Source of the DNA: Polynucleobacter sp. AP-Sving-400A-A2
Lineage (GTDB): Bacteria; Pseudomonadota; Gammaproteobacteria; Burkholderiales; Burkholderiaceae
Assembly: GCF_018688155.1 (NCBI RefSeq)
Contig: NZ_CP061312.1
Location: forward strand, 1,550,001 to 1,614,000
Length of the DNA stretch: 64,000 nt
Direction: 5' to 3'
Shown: one piece after another, positions 54,133 to 61,877 of the stretch
How the letters are laid out: each line of letters starts with the position of its first letter
Numbering within the stretch: the first letter of the stretch is position 1
Program-made: the position numbers and the translations under genes
The notes under the pieces: generated by a model
Told to the model about the DNA's origin: nothing
The model's database searches: none
The model's input: only the letters and a program-made list of their open reading frames with translations

Positions 54133-54990
54133 TTAGAACTGAACTGTCTGCCCTTCAGTCATGGGAATAATCTTAATTGCACTACCCTTCATGGCCTCTT
54201 GAAATTCTGCCAAGGTACCCTTCGCCAATGGATTGGAGTTGTAATGCATTGGTATCACCATTTTTGGTTTTACCCAGGTACGTAAGGCGTAGGCAGCATC
54301 ATCTGGTGCCATAGTGAAATTACCACCAATGGGGATCATGACTAAATCCGGCTTGTAATGTTCACCAATAAATTTCATATCACCAAAAAGTCCTGTATCA
54401 CCCATATGCCAAATTTTGAAGCCATTCTCTAGCTCAATGATGTAGCCCATCGCTTCACCTGCTGCGTGAGACTCCACCTTCTCAGTTGCCGGATTTTTCC
54501 ACACCAGCAAGGAGGAGTGCTCAGCCTTCACTGCCGTCACCTTAATACCAGGTAATGGTGTAACACGACCAGTTTTGTTAAAACGATAACCAAGATCGGC
54601 CGGTAATATTCCCAAAGTAATTAATGGGGTCACCATATCTGCAGGTCCATACAACTTGGTGTTGTTCATTTTTGCAAGCGCAGGTGCATCACCAATATGG
54701 TCGACGTGAGCATGTGTTACCAATAACAAATCAATCGGGCCAATTGCAGACAAATCGTTCTTATAAATAGCCGGGGTTTTAGGGCCGCCCGTAATCCATG
54801 GGTCGATCAAAATGTTCTTGCCACCAGGACTTTTAATGCGAAATCCAGCCTGCCCTAACCACAGAACTTCTGTCGCAGACTGTGCATTAGATTTACTAGG
54901 CGCTTGAGCTTGGGCAGATACTGAGGAAGCCATTAAAAATGCAGCAGCAATCCCAACTAGAAAAGAGTCCAACAAAATATATTTACGCAT
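54133..54990 (-). CDS. Metal-dependent hydrolase, UPF0173 (metallo-beta-lactamase fold)
   Basis: A 285-residue MBL-fold protein with a clear signal peptide (LVGIAAAFLMASSVSAQAQA), so it is exported. The metal motif is THAHVDHIGD near residue 95; AEHSSLLVW, HMGDTGLFGD and MHYNSNPLAKG supply the remaining ligands. Family members are putative metal-dependent hydrolases with undefined substrate. It comes 31 bases before the signal-less binding-protein gene on the same strand, and with the Bug gene may form a three-gene unit. Confidence 0.88.
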   Translation of the reverse strand: MRKYILLDSFLVGIAAAFLMASSVSAQAQAPSKSNAQSATEVLWLGQAGFRIKSPGGKNILIDPWITGGPKTPAIYKNDLSAIGPIDLLLVTHAHVDHIGDAPALAKMNNTKLYGPADMVTPLITLGILPADLGYRFNKTGRVTPLPGIKVTAVKAEHSSLLVWKNPATEKVESHAAGEAMGYIIELENGFKIWHMGDTGLFGDMKFIGEHYKPDLVMIPIGGNFTMAPDDAAYALRTWVKPKMVIPMHYNSNPLAKGTLAEFQEAMKGSAIKIIPMTEGQTVQF

Positions 54991-55111
54991 TACTGCCTCC
55001 GAGTTTTTACGATTTATCTTTTGAAACTATAGCGGAGAAAGTGGAAATGGAGTTTTTGGAACTGGGTTTTTATACGGCACTGCATCAATTTATAGGCACT
55101 GCATATCTCCA

Positions 55112-55137
55112 ATAAAAAACCCCGCCGTAGCGGGGCT
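55112..55137 (-). terminator. Rho-independent terminator of the quinone oxidoreductase gene
   Basis: On the minus strand CCCCGC, loop TACG, GCGGGG is followed by TTTTTTATT, 22 bases after the oxidoreductase stop. A strong short hairpin with a stable tetraloop-like turn; the A-rich other side suggests it also could act weakly in reverse. Confidence 0.9.
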
Positions 55138-55157
55138 CTCATAACTCAGCATTTCTT

Positions 55158-56138
55158 TTACGGGGTAATGACGATCGCGCCCGAAACTTTTCTGCCTTCC
55201 GCAGCTTTATGAGCGTCAACAGCCTGCTCGAGCTTAAACTTGGCGCCAATCTGCACTTTCACACGACCCTGGGCAATCGCATCAAATACTGCGCGAGCAT
55301 TTTCCTGAAGCAACTCGGGAGTAGCGTTGTGCGGGAATACAGAAGGTCTAGTTAGGAAGAGGCAGCCCTTCTTATTCAGAATCTCCGGCTGTATCTCTGG
55401 AGCAGGTCCAGAGGCGGCGCCGAATAAAGCCACCGTGCCAAATGGTGCAGCACAATCGAGTGAGCCCAAGAAAGTGGTCTTAGCAACTGAGTCATACACT
55501 ACATTTGCTTTACGGCCGCCCGTTGCCTTCATAAACTCTTCGACCCAATTGGGTTTTGAGTAATCCACCACAGCATCACAGCCTGCCTCTTTTGCAGCGG
55601 CAAACTTGGCTTCAGATCCTACTGTGCCCACTACAAAGGCACCCAAAGATTTTGCCCATCCCGATAGGATTTGGCCTACACCACCAGCGGCAGCGTGAAC
55701 TAAGACGACGTCTCCAGACTTCACCTTGTAGGTTTTTTGAACTAAGTACTGGGCAGTCATTGCTTTGAAAAACACAGCAGCAGCAACTTCATCAGATACA
55801 TTATCTGGTACTGAAACCAATTTATCTACTGCAACATTACGCGCACTGGCATAGGCGCCGATACCGGCATTCATGTAAGTCACACGATCACCTAGCTTGA
55901 ATCGTGTAACGCCCTCACCAAGCGCCTCAACTACACCGACCGCCTCGTGACCTAAGCCCGTTGGTAATTCCAAGGGATAAACACCAGAGCGCTGGTACAC
56001 ATCAATAAAGTTAAAACCAATAGCAGTTTGACGAAGTTGCACTTCACCTTTACCTGGAGCTGGAAGCTCTTTATCGATTAATTGAATCACATCGGCGTTA
56101 CCGAGTTCTGAAAGACTAACAATTCGAGCAGTTGTCAC
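55158..56138 (-). CDS. Quinone oxidoreductase (MDR superfamily, zinc-free)
   Basis: A 326-residue NADPH:quinone reductase-like protein. GFNFIDVYQRSGVYPLELPTGLGHEAVGVV marks the catalytic domain and VLVHAAAGGVGQIL the NADPH-binding loop; the catalytic-zinc cysteines of alcohol dehydrogenases are absent. It is the qor type that reduces quinones one electron at a time or 2-alkenals. Followed by a strong terminator. Directly downstream of a DUF2452 gene with 28 bases between them. Confidence 0.91.
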   Translation of the reverse strand: MTTARIVSLSELGNADVIQLIDKELPAPGKGEVQLRQTAIGFNFIDVYQRSGVYPLELPTGLGHEAVGVVEALGEGVTRFKLGDRVTYMNAGIGAYASARNVAVDKLVSVPDNVSDEVAAAVFFKAMTAQYLVQKTYKVKSGDVVLVHAAAGGVGQILSGWAKSLGAFVVGTVGSEAKFAAAKEAGCDAVVDYSKPNWVEEFMKATGGRKANVVYDSVAKTTFLGSLDCAAPFGTVALFGAASGPAPEIQPEILNKKGCLFLTRPSVFPHNATPELLQENARAVFDAIAQGRVKVQIGAKFKLEQAVDAHKAAEGRKVSGAIVITP

Positions 56139-56166
56139 AAGTCACCTTATTATTTTTATAAAAAAA

Positions 56167-56619
56167 TTATCTTACTGCAAGCGAGGAAGAGACGGTCTCA
56201 TCCTCCTCAACGATAGCCCAGGTGCTATCCCCAAGCTTTTTGACTGCCATCGAATAAGTCCAGGCATCCGGAATACCGCAACTCCATTGATCCGGCCCAT
56301 TCTGAATTAATACATTAGTGCCAATGCGGCTATCGAAGTAGAGATGGTAGGTTTTTCCATGGAGGGGATTAAAACTAAATTTGGCACTATGAACCATTTC
56401 TGTAGCATCTAAACGAGCCTGAAGAGAGCGTGCCTGCTTCATTAAGACTTCAGCCTGCTCCATGATGCGATCGTATTCAAGCTTGGCGTTTTGGCGCGCG
56501 ACATTGACTGCCTTGTCTTTTTCTTCCAAGACCTTAATCGGTGCAAATACAGGTGCACCCACTTCCATGGGATATTCAATGCCAGCATGCCGTGCTGGAT
56601 CAGTATCTTCAATTCTCAT
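56167..56619 (-). CDS. DUF2452-family protein
   Basis: A 150-residue soluble protein, predicted helical in its first half (KDKAVNVARQNAKLEYDRIMEQAEVLMKQ region) and ending in a compact domain with KTYHLYF, NGPDQWSCGIPDAWTYS. I place it with DUF2452, whose members have unknown function and occur in bacteria and some eukaryotes. It may be co-transcribed with the photolyase gene upstream (87 bases) or the oxidoreductase gene downstream. Confidence 0.75.
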   Translation of the reverse strand: MRIEDTDPARHAGIEYPMEVGAPVFAPIKVLEEKDKAVNVARQNAKLEYDRIMEQAEVLMKQARSLQARLDATEMVHSAKFSFNPLHGKTYHLYFDSRIGTNVLIQNGPDQWSCGIPDAWTYSMAVKKLGDSTWAIVEEDETVSSSLAVR

Positions 56620-56706
56620 AACTTTTTAACCTGCTGATTTATATGGTGAAAGTGTGACACAAATTCACAAAATGCGTTTTTTCCAGCTACAAATAAGGTA
56701 AGGCTC

Positions 56707-58233
56707 TTATAGGGAGTTTAAATCCCCCAGAAGGCCTTTGGCATGGAGTTTGATGGCCTGCTGATCTTCTTCACTAATTCGGGATAAATTGGCTGTCATC
56801 AGGCGGGTACGTGGGCTTGCCTCAAATTGGGTGCGATGCTTAATAAGGAAGTTCCAATAGAGGGTAGTCATCGGGCAGGCACCCTCTCCAAATCGAATAT
56901 CAGGCTTGTATTGGCAGGAGCCACAATAGTTACTCATTCTCTTAATGTAGGCACCACTCGCAATATAAGGCTTACTAGTAAATCGGCCACCACTGGCAAA
57001 TAAGGCCATGCCCGCCGTATTGGGTAGCTCTACCCATTCAATCGCATCAACATACACCGCCAAATACCAATCACAAACCTCTTTTGGCAAGATTTCTGCG
57101 AGCAATGCAAAGTTACCAGTCACCATCAGACGCTGGATATGGTGGGCATAACCATACTCCAGCGTTTGACCTATCGCCTGTTGCATACACTTCATCTTGG
57201 TATTGCCAGTCCAATACCAAGCAGGCAAGGCATTCTGATGATCATAAAAATTATCAAGCGCCATTTGCGGCATATCAAGGTAGTACATGCCCCGCACAAA
57301 TTCTCGCCAACCTAGGATTTGACGAATAAACCCCTCTACCGTCGCCAACTCCAAATCGTACTTTTTCCAGGCAACTAAAACGGCATCAATCACTTCCCTG
57401 GGATTGAGTAGCTTTAAGTTCAGTGAACTCGACAGCAGTGAGTGCCAACCAAACGGTGTATCCGTCCACATCGCATCCTCATAGATGCCGAACGTTGCTA
57501 AGCGGTGCTCAACAAATCCTGCCAGAGCTTGAAGCGCATCTTGACGGGTCACTGGCCACTGAAAGTGCTCCAGAGATCCAGGGTGTTTGGGAAATTTTTT
57601 CTCAACCAATGCAATCACTTCTTGAGTAATGTCATCGGGCTCAAATAACTCCGGCGGCGGAATTAAGCCCGGTCCTTTTTTCGGAAACGGCTTGCGATTG
57701 TCTCGATCGAAATTCCACTGCCCACCCTCAGGATTACCCTCTTTATCAACCAAGATATTGTGGGTCTTACGCATCAGTCGGTAGAAATACTCCAAACGCA
57801 ATTCTTTCTTGCCAGCAACCCAACTCTCAAACTCATGACGTGAGCAATAGAAATGGGGATCTTCTTGCATTTCTAATTCGATCTTTAATTCAGATGCTAA
57901 ATTCTCTATTTCGCACTTGAGTCGATACTCTCCTGCCTCAAGACATACCAAGTGTGTAAATTGTTTCTTGGTAATCAACTCTCGTAGCGTATCGCTAATC
58001 GACTGCGGGGACTGCTCAATATAGATTAGTGGCAAAACCCGCTCTTTTATTTGCTTGGCAAAATGCCGCATCGCAGATAAGAACAAAACGATTTTGGCCT
58101 TATGCGACCAAACATACTGAGCCTCATCGATAGACTCAATCATGACGACTTGCTCAGTCTTAGGATTCAGGTTTTTTAATATCGGGCTATCGATATCAAG
58201 CTGGTCACCCAGAATGAGAACAAGCTTTTTCAA
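56707..58233 (-). CDS. Iron-sulfur bacterial photolyase/cryptochrome (PhrB type)
   Basis: A 508-residue FeS-BCP protein, the group of bacterial (6-4) photolyases. The four [4Fe-4S]-ligand cysteines are C349 (KMKCMQQ), C437 and C440 (NYCGSC) and C453 (EGACPM), almost identical in position to those of Agrobacterium PhrB. An N-terminal LVLILGDQLD starts the cofactor domain, and GWREFVRGMYYLDMP and GNFALLAEILP mark the FAD domain. It should repair (6-4) photoproducts with blue light using FAD and a lumazine antenna. It is the last-placed gene of a minus-strand unit starting near 60084. Confidence 0.93.
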   Translation of the reverse strand: MKKLVLILGDQLDIDSPILKNLNPKTEQVVMIESIDEAQYVWSHKAKIVLFLSAMRHFAKQIKERVLPLIYIEQSPQSISDTLRELITKKQFTHLVCLEAGEYRLKCEIENLASELKIELEMQEDPHFYCSRHEFESWVAGKKELRLEYFYRLMRKTHNILVDKEGNPEGGQWNFDRDNRKPFPKKGPGLIPPPELFEPDDITQEVIALVEKKFPKHPGSLEHFQWPVTRQDALQALAGFVEHRLATFGIYEDAMWTDTPFGWHSLLSSSLNLKLLNPREVIDAVLVAWKKYDLELATVEGFIRQILGWREFVRGMYYLDMPQMALDNFYDHQNALPAWYWTGNTKMKCMQQAIGQTLEYGYAHHIQRLMVTGNFALLAEILPKEVCDWYLAVYVDAIEWVELPNTAGMALFASGGRFTSKPYIASGAYIKRMSNYCGSCQYKPDIRFGEGACPMTTLYWNFLIKHRTQFEASPRTRLMTANLSRISEEDQQAIKLHAKGLLGDLNSL

Positions 58234-58294
58234 TTCAAATCTTTCAAAGAGATGCTAAGTACTGGGCATAAAGTGCGCAACATCCTAGGACCAC

Positions 58295-58849
58295 TTAGCG
58301 CTTGTAAAAACTGAGAGTCACTTCACCGAGATTGATACCAAATTTGCTCATTTGCGCCTTATTGATCATCACCTTAGGCGTGACCAGGTACATCCAGTCA
58401 TTAAATTGCACATGGTAGATGGAGTTATCTACGGGCAGGGCCAATGTGTAAGCCCAATTCAATGCATTGCCGGCGGATTCACCCAAAGCTTCACCAATGA
58501 CATCATCTGCAGTACCAATGTATTTGCCGGGAGCCGTTTCAACTAAAGTCCAAATGCGCTTTTGCTTCGTACCATCGGAGTACTCAAAGCTCTCATCCAA
58601 AATACCCGTCTTTTTACCATTCACAACCGACCACTTAGCAACCAATAAAACGGTGAAGCGTTTTTTAACTTCACCACTACGATCGGTAAAGATCCCATAC
58701 GCATCAATCGTGCCGTTGAAGTATTCACTTAGATCAAGCTTGGGTGTTTCTTGTACATATTGATTGACTGAAGGTGAGGAGCAAGCTAATAGACCAAATG
58801 CAATCAAACAAATAGTTAGATACTTTTTAACAAAATAGATCTTAGACAT
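58295..58849 (-). CDS. DUF3833-family lipoprotein
   Basis: A 184-residue lipoprotein: the signal peptide ends in a lipobox (LIAFGLLACSS, lipidated Cys at residue 23), followed by a lipocalin-like beta-rich DUF3833 domain (TIDAYGIFTDRSGEV, DESFEYSDGTKQKRIW, DDVIGEALGESAGNALNW). The start ATG overlaps the stop of the chalcone-isomerase-like gene (TAATG) and is seven bases after GGAG. DUF3833 genes travel with photolyase and chalcone-isomerase-like genes in light-regulated clusters. Function unknown. Confidence 0.88.
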   Translation of the reverse strand: MSKIYFVKKYLTICLIAFGLLACSSPSVNQYVQETPKLDLSEYFNGTIDAYGIFTDRSGEVKKRFTVLLVAKWSVVNGKKTGILDESFEYSDGTKQKRIWTLVETAPGKYIGTADDVIGEALGESAGNALNWAYTLALPVDNSIYHVQFNDWMYLVTPKVMINKAQMSKFGINLGEVTLSFYKR

Positions 58850-59403
58850 TAACAGGCTCCAGTAATTAGTGGGGGTGGGCAACCGTTGCCCAGTAATTCA
58901 GATCTCAGCTTGGGTACGCTCGTTTTGGAATCAAGCCAAATCCCGAAGAATGCCTTTGAAAAATCTGCCCCCGGAAATTGAGCAATTTTCTTACCGTCAT
59001 AAAAAAAAGTGGTGCCTTGTCTTGGTGAGTAGACCCCAGTGAGCGTTTGTCCAGGCTCTATATTGGGCAAAACTGCGGCAAGCTCTTTCCCCCAAATGGC
59101 GGACTGCGCCTCAGATACGCCAATGCTCTTCATTTCATCAGCAGTACGACTTGCGATGGCCGCTCCAGAAAATGATTTTTGATATTTGATATCCAGAGCA
59201 AATTCCGCAGAATCCTTGTTCGCAGGGCGATACAGAGTCGCGTCGTAAACATGAAAGCCCCAAAAATTTAGACGGCCAGCACCCTGAGGCTGCACTTGAT
59301 TAATGACGCCCTCAATGTGCGCCAAGCTTTTGGCCGATACAGGACTACTCAGCAGGGCTAAAGACAGCCATAGGGCAACACCACCTTGTGAAATTATTTT
59401 CAT
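58849..59403 (-). CDS. Chalcone isomerase-like protein
   Basis: A 184-residue exported protein with a signal peptide (LWLSLALLSSPVSAK) and the chalcone-isomerase-like fold (RLNFWGFHVYDATLYRP, ALDIKYQKSFSGAAIASRTADEMK, FFGIWLDSKTS). Bacterial members are not flavonoid enzymes; they probably bind fatty-acid-like lipids. I use ATG 59403, five bases after a GGGG ribosome-binding site; an ATG one codon earlier is possible. It is coupled to DUF3833. In other proteobacteria the pair is part of LitR/CarH light-regulated loci. Confidence 0.87.
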   Translation of the reverse strand: MKIISQGGVALWLSLALLSSPVSAKSLAHIEGVINQVQPQGAGRLNFWGFHVYDATLYRPANKDSAEFALDIKYQKSFSGAAIASRTADEMKSIGVSEAQSAIWGKELAAVLPNIEPGQTLTGVYSPRQGTTFFYDGKKIAQFPGADFSKAFFGIWLDSKTSVPKLRSELLGNGCPPPLITGAC

Positions 59404-59413
59404 CATCGCCCCT

Positions 59414-59809
59414 TCATTTATCTTTACGAGTTGCATTCACCAACCATAAAGCAGGTGGTCCAAATAGACCTGAAATAGCATGTCGGTTTTTAGCAAAAAA
59501 TCGATAGGCCCTGGTTAATATAGGGCGCAGGCTTGGTCTAGAAAACAACCAAGCTAACTTCGGTAAATTTGCTCTCGCATAGGCGGCCGAGAAAACATCC
59601 ACACCATTAATCAATTCGCCATCGTCATACTGAGCGTACATCGAATCTAAGGCCTGTTGGCAAGATACACCAACTTCTTCAGCACTATAGCGATTTGAGT
59701 TGACATCTACAAAACTGAGCAAACCCGCTTGATTACGGTCAGACAAAAACAGGATCTCTGCCTGACATAGAGGACAAAGGCCATCGTAGAACATAGTAAG
59801 TTTCTTCAT
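59414..59809 (-). CDS. DCC-family (DUF393) thiol-disulfide oxidoreductase-like protein
   Basis: A 131-residue thioredoxin-like protein opening with KLTMFYDGLCPLCQAEI, the Cys-Pro-Leu-Cys motif that defines the DCC/DUF393 family. Later parts are LDSMYAQYDDGELINGVDVF and a C-terminal amphipathic segment (LFGPPALWLVNATR). No signal peptide, so cytoplasmic. It sits between TIGR03643 and chalcone-isomerase-like genes, with five and ten bases separation, so clearly co-transcribed. The redox partner is unknown. Confidence 0.9.
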   Translation of the reverse strand: MKKLTMFYDGLCPLCQAEILFLSDRNQAGLLSFVDVNSNRYSAEEVGVSCQQALDSMYAQYDDGELINGVDVFSAAYARANLPKLAWLFSRPSLRPILTRAYRFFAKNRHAISGLFGPPALWLVNATRKDK

Positions 59810-59814
59810 GATCC

Positions 59815-60084
59815 TTACTTCTGCTTGTATTGCATCGAGCAATAGGCGCGGGTTACCAACTTACTTCTTAAGGCAACATGCTTGGTTGCCCTACCGGTTA
59901 CCCGCTGACGCCATAGATTAAATGAGCCTCTCTTAAGCTCTTTGCGCATCAGCGCAATCACTTGTGGCTCGGATAGTCCAAAATGTTGCTCAATCGCATC
60001 AAATGGCGTGCGATCTTCCCATGCCATCTCGATCACCCGCGAGAGATCGGCAGCGGAGAGTGCTTGAGTTATCTTAGTGCCCAT
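59815..60084 (-). CDS. TIGR03643/DUF2805-family protein
   Basis: An 89-residue soluble protein: LSRVIEMAWEDRTPFDAIEQHFGLSEPQVIALMRKEL, then RGSFNLWRQRVTGRATKHVAL. The first half looks like a helix-turn-helix of the type used to bind DNA (FDAIEQHFGLSEPQVIALM), which fits the family description as a putative DNA-binding or repair-associated protein found next to cryptochrome genes. It is the first gene of the minus-strand light/repair unit. ATG at 60084 preferred to the TTG just upstream. Confidence 0.88.
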   Translation of the reverse strand: MGTKITQALSAADLSRVIEMAWEDRTPFDAIEQHFGLSEPQVIALMRKELKRGSFNLWRQRVTGRATKHVALRSKLVTRAYCSMQYKQK

Positions 60085-60090
60085 CAAGCA

Positions 60091-60114
60091 AGTTTAAGAC
60101 TTATTCAATAAACT
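60091..60114. promoter_or_regulatory. Imperfect inverted repeat in the divergent promoter region
   Basis: AGTTTA and TAAACT, six-base arms separated by twelve bases, lie between the divergent TIGR03643 and SDR starts (71-base gap). The symmetry would suit a dimeric regulator reading both promoters, but it is short and AT-rich and could be chance. No known consensus was confirmed. Confidence 0.35.
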
Positions 60115-60155
60115 AGCTGAGCCCGCTTTTATCAGATACTTGAGCCTCTTTATTT

Positions 60156-60851
60156 ATGCCCCTAGTTCCGCAACCCTTTCGTGCTTTGATTATTGGATCC
60201 TCTGGAAGCATTGGAACGGCGTTTATGGAGTTATTAGAGGCCTCCCCTAATTGCGAGATTGTTTGCGGCCTAAATCGAAATTCGGCGCAGCCAATCAATT
60301 ATCAAGATCTCGCTACGATTGAGGCTGCTGCAGCTAGTCTTATTCAAGAGGGCCCTTTTCAGCTCATTATCAATACGATTGGTGTACTACATTCTGAGCA
60401 CTGGATGCCTGAAAAGAAATTAGATGATCTCAACGCCGAACAGCTACAGATGTTGATGCAGACCAATGCTATTGGCCCTGGACTAACAATCAAGTATTTT
60501 TCCAAATTACTCGACCCAGCGGGATCCGTTATGGCAACTCTCTCCGCTAAAGTAGGTAGCATTGAGGACAATCGATTGGGAGGCTGGTTTAGCTATCGCG
60601 CTTCTAAGGCGGCCCTGAATATGCTGATCAAAACAGCCTCAATTGAATTTGCTAGAACCAAACCCAATACGGCCTTAGTGGCCTTGCATCCGGGGACGGT
60701 AAACTCTCGTTTATCCAGGCTCTTTAAAGGCGAGCAAATAGGTAGGCCTGCTTTAGATGCTGGAAGCGATATGCTTGCGGTATTACTCTCACTTCAAAAA
60801 ACTGATTCAGGTAGTTTTTTGAGTTACTCTGGAGAAAAGTTACCTTGGTAA
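60156..60851 (+). CDS. SDR-family oxidoreductase (CsgA/FabG-like)
   Basis: A 231-residue short-chain dehydrogenase with GSSGSIGTAFM as the cofactor loop, NTIGVLHS in place of NNAG, and WFSYRASKAALNMLI with YxxxK. This atypical SDR lineage occurs beside photolyases and DUF1365 or cfa genes in light-regulated clusters of other proteobacteria. It may act on a lipid or pigment-like substrate. First gene of the plus-strand arm, 72 bases from the divergent TIGR03643 gene start. Confidence 0.9.
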   Translation: MPLVPQPFRALIIGSSGSIGTAFMELLEASPNCEIVCGLNRNSAQPINYQDLATIEAAAASLIQEGPFQLIINTIGVLHSEHWMPEKKLDDLNAEQLQMLMQTNAIGPGLTIKYFSKLLDPAGSVMATLSAKVGSIEDNRLGGWFSYRASKAALNMLIKTASIEFARTKPNTALVALHPGTVNSRLSRLFKGEQIGRPALDAGSDMLAVLLSLQKTDSGSFLSYSGEKLPW

Positions 60852-60858
60852 CCCAATC

Positions 60859-61440
60859 ATGATGATGAAATTTTTACCCCCATTACTTATTGCACTAACA
60901 ACCCTCATTGGAGCTCAAGGTAGTGCTCTCGCGCAAACTGAGTTGGCCAGCGCAATGCAAGATGGTCAGCACGTCTTACTCATGCGGCATGCCGATGCAC
61001 CAGGATATGGAGACCCTAGAGGCTATCAATTAACCCAGTGCTCCACCCAACGCAATCTAGGTGAAGCAGGTAAGCGCCAGGCTCAGCTGACTGGTGAATG
61101 GCTAGCCAAGCAGGGCATTAGCAAAGCGCAGGTCTATAGCAGTCCTTGGTGTCGTTGCTTTGATACGGCAATTCTTCTGAATAAGGGTGCCGTTACCAAA
61201 GAGGCAGCATTAGGTTCTTTTTTCGATGATATGAGTCAGGCCAAAAAACAAACTGATGATTTAGCCAAGCTGATTCAGGATGAGCGTATCAAATATCCTA
61301 AGGCACCAATCATCATGGTGACTCACCATGTGAATATCCAATCCTTTACCGGCAAGGTTGTTAATTCAGGGGATATGGTTTTGGTTAAAGTAAATTCATC
61401 CGGTCAAGCTTTGTCCCATAGGCTCTACCCTAGCCCGTAA
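60859..61440 (+). CDS. Histidine phosphatase-family protein, exported
   Basis: A 193-residue protein with a signal peptide (LLIALTTLIGAQGSALAQ) and the phosphatase motif VLLMRHADAPG, where His accepts phosphate. PWCRCFDTAILL and VTHHVNIQSF supply the partner Arg and second His. It is short for the family but the core is complete. It follows the SDR gene by seven bases on the same strand, so co-expressed. Substrate unknown. Confidence 0.9.
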   Translation: MMMKFLPPLLIALTTLIGAQGSALAQTELASAMQDGQHVLLMRHADAPGYGDPRGYQLTQCSTQRNLGEAGKRQAQLTGEWLAKQGISKAQVYSSPWCRCFDTAILLNKGAVTKEAALGSFFDDMSQAKKQTDDLAKLIQDERIKYPKAPIIMVTHHVNIQSFTGKVVNSGDMVLVKVNSSGQALSHRLYPSP

Positions 61441-61492
61441 CTTGATACATCAATCTATCAGCCATTCACACATCACCACTTAAAGAACATTC

Positions 61493-61873
61493 ATGTCTAC
61501 TGAACTACCCCTCAATGTTTTAGGCCAACCCTTGGTTGCCTGCTCATTTGATCCGCTCACTGGATTTTTTAGAGATGGTTGCTGCAAGACTAATGAACAA
61601 GATCTTGGTAGTCACTTAGTCTGCGCGATTGTGAGCAATGACTTTCTGCAATTTAGCCTCAAACGTGGCAACGATCTCATTACCCCACGTCCTGAATATC
61701 AGTTTCCAGGACTGATTGCTGGAGATCAGTGGTGTCTTTGTTTGAACCGCTGGATTGAGGCCTTAGAAGCCAACTGTGCGCCTAGGATTAAGCTAGAGAG
61801 TACGCACATCAAAGCTTTGGAGAAAGTCTCGCTAGAAGTACTAGAACAATATGCAGCGGTAGAGCAGTTATAA
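61493..61873 (+). CDS. DUF2237-family protein
   Basis: A 126-residue soluble protein with LGQPLVACSFDPLTGFFRDGCC, GSHLVCAIVSNDFLQFSLKRGNDL and LIAGDQWCLCLNRWIEAL; conserved Cys and Trp residues are DUF2237 hallmarks. The family has no assigned function but is frequent near photolyases in aquatic bacteria. It follows the histidine phosphatase gene (52 bases) and converges on the cryptochrome gene with four bases between stops. Confidence 0.88.
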   Translation: MSTELPLNVLGQPLVACSFDPLTGFFRDGCCKTNEQDLGSHLVCAIVSNDFLQFSLKRGNDLITPRPEYQFPGLIAGDQWCLCLNRWIEALEANCAPRIKLESTHIKALEKVSLEVLEQYAAVEQL

Positions 61874-61877
61874 AACC

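Noticed and set aside
55076..55106. Direct repeat GGCACTGCAT twice within 30 bases
   Set aside because: Only two short copies, in a stretch between a divergent promoter and a terminator; no array, origin or attachment-site pattern.
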